Source of the DNA: an uncultured Prevotella sp.
GTDB lineage: Bacteria; Bacteroidota; Bacteroidia; Bacteroidales; Bacteroidaceae
Length of the DNA: 52,330 bases
Direction of reading: 5' to 3'
Assembly (NCBI GenBank): GCA_900314935.1
Contig: OMXE01000018.1
Span: 1-52,330 of the forward strand
The position numbers and the translations under genes were made by a program. Positions within the stretch are counted from its first letter, which is position 1, and every line of letters starts with the position of its first letter. The notes beneath the pieces are model-generated. The model did not search any database, was not told where the DNA came from, and worked only from the letters and a program-made list of their open reading frames with translations. This document shows positions 17,209-24,200 of this stretch, piece after piece.

Positions 17209-17773
17209 TTGCATAGTCCAGCATCTCTTTGTCACCCCTACTGTCACCATAGGCCGTGAGCACTATCTCCTTACGATCAGGATACAATTCCTGCAGTCGC
17301 ACCACCTTCTGCTTCCCGAAGCAGTTCTTGGTAAGGAACCTTCCCGTCAACCTACCTTCCTTCACCTCCACCTTGGTGCAGAGGAACTTCATCGACGAAG
17401 CCAGCTCACCAAAGAACGGGCGCACCCAGTCCTCCACGCTGGCGCTCACCACCACCACCTCTGTGTCGGCCTCATTCAGTAAGCTGCGTATCTTCTCCAG
17501 TCCTGCAGCACGCATGATGGTGGCCTTCGACTGCGCAAACTGTGTGCAGTAGGCTTCAAACACCGCCTCGGTCATACCGGCGAAGCAATAGCTGAACACC
17601 TGTCGTTTCACCTTCCAGTTAGGATACAGTCCCAACTTCATCGCCACCAGCTGGAGCGAATAGCGTAGGAAGCACTTCAGGAATTCCTTATCGCCCTTGA
17701 CGAAACGGATGAACTCCACGAAAGAGTCGCGCCGTGTCAGCGTACCGTCGAAATCAAATGCATACACTTTCAT
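17180..17773 (-). CDS. HAD-IB family phosphatase
   Basis: 197 residues from ATG 17773. Motif I is MKVYAFDFDGTLTRRDSF, motif II is VVVSASVEDW, motif III is FGKQKVVRLQ and motif IV GDSRGDKEML: a complete phosphoserine-phosphatase-like enzyme. It opens a four-gene overlapping operon with gtrA and the two membrane paralogues. The promoter box ends only 6 bases before the start codon, so the mRNA may be almost leaderless. Confidence 0.88.
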   Translation of the reverse strand: MKVYAFDFDGTLTRRDSFVEFIRFVKGDKEFLKCFLRYSLQLVAMKLGLYPNWKVKRQVFSYCFAGMTEAVFEAYCTQFAQSKATIMRAAGLEKIRSLLNEADTEVVVVSASVEDWVRPFFGELASSMKFLCTKVEVKEGRLTGRFLTKNCFGKQKVVRLQELYPDRKEIVLTAYGDSRGDKEMLDYANEGYYKPFR

Positions 17774-17779
17774 TGGGGA

Positions 17780-17894
17780 CAAAGTTACGGATAAGTGAGC
17801 GAATAAACAAACAAAAGTTCATTTTTATTTGTTTTTCCGAACGAGAGTATCTTCAACGAAGTTAAAGGTACAAATAAGCGGGAACAAAAGCAAA
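17780..17894 (-). repeat. Promoter-bearing repeat, copy 1
   Basis: Minus strand holds two promoters: TTTG (17894-17891) + 20 + TACCTTTA (17870-17863), then CTTCGTTGAAGATACTCTCG, an A-rich and a T-rich arm, then TTTG + 20 + TAACTTTG (17787-17780). The same plan recurs at 20185, 29412, 40381 and 42629. It drives the HAD operon. Confidence 0.8.
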
Positions 17895-17908
17895 TTATCT
17901 CCAAAATA

Positions 17909-17940
17909 TTTGTTGGTGTCGAAAATAATCCCTAACTTTG
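17909..17940 (+). promoter_or_regulatory. greA promoter
   Basis: TTTG at 17909-17912, 20 bases, TAACTTTG at 17933-17940: a full match to the Bacteroidota promoter. It gives a leader of about 105 bases before greA. Confidence 0.75.
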
Positions 17941-17973
17941 CCACGGATAATTAAAGATTAGACAAGGTAAGGG

Positions 17974-18013
17974 ATTCCGACTCTGGCAAAGGAAGTCGGA
18001 ATTCTTTCTATTT
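17974..18013 (+). terminator. Attenuator-like hairpin in the greA leader
   Basis: ATTCCGACT (17974-17982), an 11-base loop, AGTCGGAAT (17994-18002), then TCTTTCTATTTT. A perfect 9-bp stem plus U-rich tail lies between promoter and gene, so some transcripts probably stop here. Confidence 0.65.
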
Positions 18014-18050
18014 TGCTTACTTTTTGAAAACAACTAAAAATAAATAGATT

Positions 18051-18518
18051 ATGGCTTATATGTCACAAGAAGGCTACGACAAACTGGTAGCCGAACTGAA
18101 ACGATTGGAGAGCATCGAGCGCCCGAAGGCTTCTGCAGCCATTGCCGAGGCCCGCGACAAGGGCGACTTGAGCGAGAATAGCGAGTATGATGCTGCCAAG
18201 GAGGCACAGGCAAACCTCGAGGATAAGATCAACCGTCTGAAGGTGCAGATCTCCGAAGCGAAGGTGGTGGATGTGTCGCGCTTGAGTACCGATGCTGTTC
18301 AGATTCTCTCAAAGGTGGAGATGACCAATCTGGCCAACAAGGCGAAGATGGTCTATACCATCGTGAGCGAGAGCGAGGCAAACCTGCGCGAAGGAAAGAT
18401 TTCCATTACCACCCCCATTGCACAAGGTCTGCTCAACCACAAGGTGGGCGACGAGGTGGAGATCAAGATCCCCCGCGGCACCATTAAGTTGCGTATTGAT
18501 AAAATTACAGTAGGTTAA
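18051..18518 (+). CDS. greA: Transcription elongation factor GreA
   Basis: 155 residues. N-terminal coiled coil MSQEGYDKLVAELKRLE, then ARDKGDLSENSEYDAAKEAQ containing the conserved acidic tip, and a C-terminal FKBP-like domain ending KIPRGTIKLRIDKITVG-like. GreA enters the RNA polymerase secondary channel and triggers cleavage of backtracked RNA. The last codons form half of a terminator shared with the convergent HIT gene. Confidence 0.97.
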   Translation: MAYMSQEGYDKLVAELKRLESIERPKASAAIAEARDKGDLSENSEYDAAKEAQANLEDKINRLKVQISEAKVVDVSRLSTDAVQILSKVEMTNLANKAKMVYTIVSESEANLREGKISITTPIAQGLLNHKVGDEVEIKIPRGTIKLRIDKITVG

Positions 18519-18533
18519 GGCCTACTGTAATTT
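18502..18533. terminator. Shared bidirectional terminator of greA and HIT gene
   Basis: AAATTACAGTAGG (18502-18514), a 6-base loop, CCTACTGTAATTT (18521-18533): a perfect 13-bp stem. The greA stop lies in the loop and the HIT stop in the right arm, so both reading frames are encoded through the hairpin. Confidence 0.8.
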
Positions 18534-18926
18534 CTTCTGGAAATTCTCTAGGATTTTTCCTGCGATTTCCTTGAATTCCTCTTCCGTGAGCTGAAGTTTT
18601 TCACGACGGAAATCAACATCTTTCTCTGATTGCATAGGAATTAGATGGATGTGGGCATGAGGCACTTCCAATCCTAATACCACCTGAGCTACCTTCTTGC
18701 AAGGGAAGGCGGCCTTGATGGCTTTTGCCACTTGCTTGGCAAACACCTGGAAGCGGGCTATCTCATCATCATCCATGTCGAAGATGTAATCTACTTCCCT
18801 ACGAGGGATTACAAGCGTATGCCCTTTCACCAGCGGATTGATATCAAGGAAAGCATAGAACTCCTCGTTCTCTGCACACTTATAGCTGGGAATCTCACCA
18901 GCAGCAATCTTACTAAATATATCCAT
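18522..18926 (-). CDS. HIT-family nucleotide hydrolase
   Basis: 134 residues. Start MDIFSKIAAGEIPSYK, middle GHTLVIPRREVDYIFDM, and the histidine triad VPHAHIHLIPM near residues 88-98 are those of the HINT/HIT branch, which hydrolyses nucleoside phosphoramidates and related AMP conjugates. Convergent with greA; 3 bases between the stop codons. Confidence 0.95.
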   Translation of the reverse strand: MDIFSKIAAGEIPSYKCAENEEFYAFLDINPLVKGHTLVIPRREVDYIFDMDDDEIARFQVFAKQVAKAIKAAFPCKKVAQVVLGLEVPHAHIHLIPMQSEKDVDFRREKLQLTEEEFKEIAGKILENFQKKLQ

Positions 18927-18976
18927 AATTTAATCTTTAATCTTTAATGTTTAATCTTTAATGTTTAATGTTTAAT
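18927..18976. repeat. TTTAATCTT/TTTAATGTT word repeat
   Basis: Seven units of 7-9 bases (TTTAATC, TTTAATG) fill the whole gap between the HIT gene and the guanylyltransferase gene. Confidence 0.75.
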
Positions 18977-18979
18977 CTA

Positions 18980-20071
18980 TCAAACAAAGTCGTCTCCGTA
19001 TTTAATCTGCGCCTCACTGATGTATTTACGCACCAATGCAGATGAGTCTTCCTTCTTGCAGATCAGTAATACATTATCTTGTTCTGCCACGATGAACCCC
19101 TCAAGACCGTGGATAATACCCAGATGGTCTTTGGGGAGCTTGATGATATTGTCACGACTGTTCTCGATGATGATCCTATCGGTAATCACCACATTATCAT
19201 CATCACTCTTCTTCATGCTCTCGTAGATGGAATGCCACATACCCAAGTCGGCCCAGCCGAAGTCGCAGTTCATCACATACACCTCATCATTACCGTCGAG
19301 CAGTCCTGAGTCGATAGACACATTGGGATACGAAGGGAATTTCTCCTCGATATACAGCAGCTCCTCATCCAACGTAACCTGTTTGCTGTCCTCAATCTGC
19401 AACAGCACCTTGGGGAAGATATGGTGAAGGCAATCACGCATGTGTTTCACGTTCGACAGGTAGATACCTGTATTCCATAGAAACTCCCCACTCTCCATGA
19501 ACATCTGCGCAAACTGGCGGTCGGGTTTCTCTGTAACCGATTTCACCTCGAACACCTGCTCATTATCCGTTGTGTTTCCTTTCTGGATATAGCCGTAGCC
19601 AGGTTCCGGTCGGGTGGGCTTCACGCCCATCGTCAGCACAATATCCTTTGCGGCCACCAGGTCGAGTCCTTCACTGATATTCTCTAAGAACATCTCCTCC
19701 TTGAACACAGCCTGGTCGGAGGGAACAATCGTTATGCGGGCATTGTTATTCCTTCGCCAGATGCGATAGGTTGCCCACGCCACGCTGGGTGCCGTATTAC
19801 GGTGAATCGGTTCGCTCAACACGTTCTCTGGTGGAAGGTCGGGCAGCTGCTCCAACACGTAATGCGCATATTCGTGGTTCGTACTTACATAAATGTTATC
19901 TATGGAAATCAGCTTGGAAATCCTGCTGAAGGTGCTTTGTAATAAAGTCTGACCCGTTGAAAAGAAATCAACAAACTGCTTTGGTTTTTTCGAACGACTG
20001 CAGGGCCACAATCGGCGACCTTTTCCGCCGGCCAGAATCACACAGTAATTGTCCTTGTTATATGTTGTCAT
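18980..20071 (-). CDS. manC: Mannose-1-phosphate guanylyltransferase
   Basis: 363 residues. Signature LAGGKGRRLWPCSRSKKPKQ at residues 13-32, then SEPIHRNTAPSVAWAT and VVPSDQAVFKEE-type nucleotide and sugar-phosphate motifs. It makes GDP-mannose for surface polysaccharide and fucose synthesis. The C-terminal isomerase domain of bifunctional ManC/AlgA enzymes is absent, as in the short family. Start ATG 20071. Confidence 0.93.
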   Translation of the reverse strand: MTTYNKDNYCVILAGGKGRRLWPCSRSKKPKQFVDFFSTGQTLLQSTFSRISKLISIDNIYVSTNHEYAHYVLEQLPDLPPENVLSEPIHRNTAPSVAWATYRIWRRNNNARITIVPSDQAVFKEEMFLENISEGLDLVAAKDIVLTMGVKPTRPEPGYGYIQKGNTTDNEQVFEVKSVTEKPDRQFAQMFMESGEFLWNTGIYLSNVKHMRDCLHHIFPKVLLQIEDSKQVTLDEELLYIEEKFPSYPNVSIDSGLLDGNDEVYVMNCDFGWADLGMWHSIYESMKKSDDDNVVITDRIIIENSRDNIIKLPKDHLGIIHGLEGFIVAEQDNVLLICKKEDSSALVRKYISEAQIKYGDDFV

Positions 20072-20184
20072 GATAATGATAGGTTACTCTACGTTTATAA
20101 CGGCACTAAGATATACATTTATTGTGTAGTAGGCAAATAAATAGTATGTTTTTTAGAAAAATTGGCAAAAATCTCCGTTTTTGT

Positions 20185-20290
20185 TTTGTTCTTTGCTCAC
20201 TTATTTGTACCTCTGGCTGCGCCGAAAGTACTCTCACTCGAAAAAACTCAAATAAATATTTGGATTTTTACTCGTTTATTCGTACCTTTG
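20185..20290 (+). repeat. Promoter-bearing repeat, copy 2
   Basis: TTTG (20185) + 19 + TACCTCTG (20208-20215), then GGCTGCGCCGAAAGTACTC and A-rich/T-rich arms, then TTTG (20260) + 20 + TACCTTTG (20283-20290). The second promoter is 14 bases before the tRNA-Leu. Confidence 0.8.
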
Positions 20291-20303
20291 CACCCGCATT
20301 GAA

Positions 20304-20385
20304 GCCCAGATGGCGGAATCGGTAGACGCGCTGGTCTCAAACACCAGTGGGGCAACCCGTGCCGGTTCGACCCCGGCTCTGGGTA
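20304..20385 (+). tRNA. tRNA-Leu (anticodon CAA)
   Basis: Acceptor GCCCAGA pairs with TCTGGGT (one G-U at the end), D arm TGGCGGAATCGGTAGACGC, anticodon stem CTGGT/ACCAG around loop CTCAAAC, a long variable arm as in class II tRNAs, and T arm CCGGTTCGACCCCGG. CCA is not encoded. Anticodon CAA reads UUG. Confidence 0.95.
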
Positions 20386-20390
20386 CTTCT

Positions 20391-20435
20391 AAATCTCGCA
20401 AGAAGCTACGAACAAGCAACTTGCGAGATTTTTCT
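20391..20435 (+). terminator. Terminator after tRNA-Leu
   Basis: AAATCTCGCAAG (20391-20402), 17-base loop, CTTGCGAGATTT (20420-20431), followed by TTTC. Perfect 12-bp stem. It could also stop transcripts arriving from the minus strand. Confidence 0.85.
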
Positions 20436-20601
20436 TATACCCAACAAAAGAACCAAACAGTGGATTTTCGCAAAACGTCGGCTAATGCATTGATCGTCCC
20501 AAGACTTTGGTCAACGATATCGGTGCAGAAAGCATAGTGCTCTTCGGCCTCTTGCCATATGTGTGTTTTTTAAGGGTAATAATTAAGATTATTGTTTTTA
20601 C

Positions 20602-20658
20602 TTAGCCTCCGTTGTGTTCAAATCTTTCAAGTCTGCGCACTACTTGTTGTTTTTCCAT
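20602..20658 (-). CDS. Possible 18-residue leader peptide
   Basis: ATG 20658 to TAA 20602 encodes MEKQQVVRRLERFEHNGG. It lies 19 bases after a good promoter (TACTTTTG at 20685-20678). The product is very short and may simply be the intact start of a lost gene or the 5' part of a small RNA that ends at the tRNA terminator. Confidence 0.25.
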   Translation of the reverse strand: MEKQQVVRRLERFEHNGG

Positions 20659-20677
20659 TTCTTCGACTTTTGCTCTG

Positions 20678-20718
20678 CAAAAGTACGAACTTTGTCTGGC
20701 ATGACAAAATTTTTGTCA
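20678..20718 (-). promoter_or_regulatory. Orphan promoter with operator-like palindrome
   Basis: Minus strand: TTTG (20708-20705), 19 bases, TACTTTTG (20685-20678). The -33 box lies inside TGACAAAATTTTTGTCA (20702-20718), perfect 8-base arms around one base, a likely repressor site. Confidence 0.55.
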
Positions 20719-20763
20719 ATTATTTTCACTTCATGCTGCACTTTTTTGACAAATCACACAAAC

Positions 20764-20822
20764 TGCCATAGTTTGTACCTGAAAATGCCATAGTTTGCAC
20801 CGTAAAGTGCCATAGATCATGG
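20764..20822. repeat. 22-bp direct repeats (iteron-like)
   Basis: TGCCATAGTTTG(T/C)ACC plus six bases occurs at 20764 and 20786, and its first half again at 20808: exact 22-bp period, two helical turns, upstream of the orphan promoter. Confidence 0.7.
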
Positions 20823-20907
20823 GTGGGCATTACAGCCCCCTGGAATGGTTGACACCAATGGATAATATGGTTTCATGATAACACCCTATTTAAGTCCCAC
20901 TTATATT

Positions 20908-21130
20908 CCTCCACCATATTAGTGTAATTACATGATTACCAAAAGAATAAGGGCGGAGGAATTTAATGGGATGATGAGTGATACCGAGATTATCAGTGAA
21001 TTAGGTAAGTATTCAAGGAAGACGATGAATGGTGTGAATTGCTCCGCTAACAACCTGTTGATCATAAGACAATTAGGCGTTTTAGCGGAGCTTTCTTTTA
21101 TTACATCCTTCACACCTCCACCACGTTAGT
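20908..21130. repeat. Segment bounded by 16-bp direct repeats
   Basis: CCTCCACCA(TA/CG)TTAGT-type copies lie at 20908-20923 and 21115-21130 (two mismatches). Inside is a nested inverted repeat: GGTGTGAA (21031) with TTCACACC (21109), and GCTCCGCTAA (21041-21050) with TTAGCGGAGC (21082-21091). A 65-codon frame at 20932-21129 starts MITKRIRAEEFNGMMSD; it has no recognisable family and could be chance. Confidence 0.5.
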
Positions 21131-21178
21131 TTTACTTCGAATTCCTACAAGCCTTATAACGCCCTTCAACTAGGCTTA

Positions 21179-21236
21179 TAACTATGCCTAACCAGCCTTG
21201 TAACTATGCCTAACCAGCCTTGTAACTGGGCTTATG
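21179..21236. repeat. 22-bp tandem repeat at the helicase 3' end
   Basis: TAACTATGCCTAACCAGCCTTG occurs twice in tandem (21179-21222) with a partial third unit running into the stop codon of the helicase gene. Confidence 0.7.
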
Positions 21237-24200
21237 CAGACATGAAGCGAATGAGGTCACGGAACAGGGGATTGATGGCGAGGATGCGGGGGTTGCCCGT
21301 GATGATGAGCTGCTTGCGGGCACGGGTAAGCACCACGTTCAGCTTACGGTCGATGAGACGGGTGCTGCCGTCGGCATCAGTCTCGATAAAACAGTTGGCA
21401 GTGAGGAACTCCAGCTGGTAGGGGTTCTGAATGGTAAACGAGAAGATGATGACATCGCGCTGACTACCCTGATAGCGCTCCACGGTATCAATGGATATCT
21501 CCAGAAGCGCAGGGATGTTCAGTTTTTCTATCTCCCTGCGGATGACGGCAATCTGGTTGCGATAGGGAACGATAACACCCACGGTGGTGTTGGGATTGAA
21601 GGATTCATGGTATTCCTCGTAGATGCGCTGCAGCTGTTCGGCCACGATCCGTGCCTCATCGGTATTCACCTTGTCAGACAGTCCTGCATTCTTACAGAAC
21701 TGCGAGGGGATGAACAGAAGGTTGGCGTGGGCAGGTTTCTGCTGATGGGGCAAGGGAACGGGTTCCAGATGCTCGTTGGGGTAGAACATCCTACAGGGGA
21801 AATCGGCTATGGCAGGATGCATGCGCCCTTGCTTATGAAGCACACCCTTGACGTTGGCAGGAGCTATGCGAAGCAACCGTTCGAAAAGCGATTGCCGACA
21901 GTCGGTGAGTCCGATGCCATGCAGCAGCGGATTGTCTGTACGACTATCCCTTTCTTCCTGCTGCACCACTGCCGGCAGCTGCTTATGGTCGCCAATGAGG
22001 ATGAAGCGGTTGATACAGCGTTGACCGTTTACATGCGCGGCAAGGAGTCCGATGATGTCGGGCTCGAGTATCTGACTGGCCTCATCGATGACTGCCAGCG
22101 AGAAAGACCGCAGGTTGAAGATTTCCGGATGACCCAGTAATGTGGCCGTTGTTCCCACGATGATGGGTGTTTGAAGGATTCGGCTGCTGATGGCGTCCAA
22201 ACGCGGATTCTGCTCAATGATATGGGCGATGAGATTGCCATGGAACCGTGGATCGCAACGATGGGCACTACCGATGCGAATGAAGTCGTGATGACTGTCG
22301 GCCAACATTGAACAGATCTCATCGACGGCACGGTTGGTATAGGCCATGAGAAGGATGGAAGCCCGCGGATCGGTAAGCTCCTCCTCCACCAGAAAGCGAA
22401 GGGCCATACTGGTCTTACCCGTCCCTGGAGGACCGGTTATCAGGAAATAGTCTTGAGCCTGCTTGGCACGAAGCAACACCTCATCATAGTGAGGATGATA
22501 AGAATGCGACAGGGTGCGGGTGGTATCGGTTTGAGGCTCCCGCTGTCCCAACAGCAAGTCGCGCAGCTCCTGAGGGGCAGAGATAAAGGTGTGCAAGGAG
22601 CGGATGGCCGAACCCGACATATCCGAGGAAGCATGCTCAATGGCGTAATTGGAGGAAGGAGGAAGGAGGAAGGAGGGATGTGGAGTGTGGAGTGTGGAGT
22701 GAGGAGTGAGGAATGTGGACGAGAAGATGTCGGGGTTCTGCTGTCCTTCGGCAAGGATTACCGTGACTGCATCGCTCTGGATATGCTGCAGTGTTCCCTT
22801 GAACAGGATGCTTTTACGCACATCAGGTTCCGTTCCCTCGGGATAGGCATAAAGGTAAACCATGTCGCCTGGACGGAAATTCGGAAGGAAGTCATTACCC
22901 TGATCGGGCACACTAAGTGTAAGCGTGTCGAAACCATTGTACTCAGCACTCTTCTCCTTCTTCAGCAGCTGCAGACCCACGAAGATATCCCCCACTTCCC
23001 TCTTCTCGTGCAACGGCATGTTCCAGAGGTCGGCTCCGCACCTGCTGATGCCTTCCTGCGCACCCAGTTTACCGACTCGCTGCTCACGATATACGAAGGT
23101 CATCATGGTGCAATAATAGGCTCGTTCAAGAGGGGACAAGTTATGAAGCGGGGCACAGATGCGCTGCAACGTAGGCAGTTTCCAACGCTTATAGAATTCG
23201 TTGTTGAGATGTTTGACATTCACCGTTTCAGGACGGATCAGATCAATGACCGATTCGAAGCCGTAACGGGCGATATATAAGTCCCATGCCACAATGAGGT
23301 TGCGCAGCTGGATGGCCTCGTGGAACAGCTTCTGAAAGAAGTTCACCACTACCAAGCCATGACGGGCAGGATATTTGGAATAAAGCAACCGGATATCGGT
23401 CTGGTCGGTACCCAGATGGAAGTTCTGTCGTAACACACCAAAATATAACAACAGCTGCACATAGTTAGGCTCCAGCATCATGCTGCCATGCTCGTCGGGA
23501 TGTCCCGTCTCGATAAAGAAGTTCTTGCCCGACTTCTGTTCCACCAGCAGCTTCCCGTCGGTGGTCATCAGGTCAACACGCCCCGTAATGCCCAATCGCT
23601 CGCACACAAACGAAGGTTCCAGGATGGCCTTATCCCTGTTGTTCTCCTCAAAGAGCGTTTTCACCGCCTCCTGGATATTGGCAGTCTGCCGCTTGGCATC
23701 TTCCAGGAACTGCTCGGAATTGAAGTCGGGACAGGTGCAGAAATCCAAGGCTTTCTGCTTGAAGCACTTCATGAGGGTGGTGTTCATGCTGCAGCCTTCA
23801 TCGTTGATGGTATCGTCGAGCGACTTACTGGCGAAGTGGCCCAGAAGGATGGCCTGAGAGACTGCCGAGGGCGCCATGCGGTTCAGCGTGTACATGAGCG
23901 GATGATGCCCGAATTTCTCGAAGCAACGGGCAATGCTGCTGATATCGATGAGGAAGTCGGGCTCGACAACGATGAGAGAAGGAATCAACCGCCCTTCTTC
24001 TTTCCTCACCTCCAGCAGATTCAGCTGCATACCTTCCTGCAGCACATCCTTCAGGTAGTTCAGATGCTCAGCAGTATAGTCGATGAGTACCACATCGGTG
24101 GTTTCTTCCTGTCCGGTGGTGGCCGTAATCACCTCTTCGTTCCACTCCTGAACAATACAGCGAAGATAATCGTAACGTTTCTCGCTCTTCGTGTCAGGAA

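Larger units (their letters stand above)
20436..21231. other. Gene-poor stretch with remnants and repeats
   Basis: About 800 bases with no convincing protein gene. On the minus strand an unstarted frame near 20430-20570 (…AEEHYAFCTDIVDQSLG…) looks like decayed coding sequence of unknown origin. The stretch also holds an orphan minus-strand promoter with a palindrome (20678-20718), three 22-bp repeats (20764-20822), a direct-repeat-flanked segment with a 65-codon frame (20908-21130) and a 22-bp tandem repeat (21179-21236). The position right after a tRNA gene would suit a former integration site. Confidence 0.5.

Noticed and set aside
20430..20570. Transposase remnant after tRNA-Leu
   Set aside because: The open frame there lacks any transposase motif that I can recognise and has no inverted terminal repeats.
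20764..20822. CRISPR-like repeats
   Set aside because: Two and a half contiguous 22-bp units without spacers and no cas genes; the Cas4-like domain nearby belongs to a Dna2-type helicase.
20932..21129. 65-codon frame as a real gene
   Set aside because: No promoter, no ribosome site and no family; the nested inverted repeats explain the region better.
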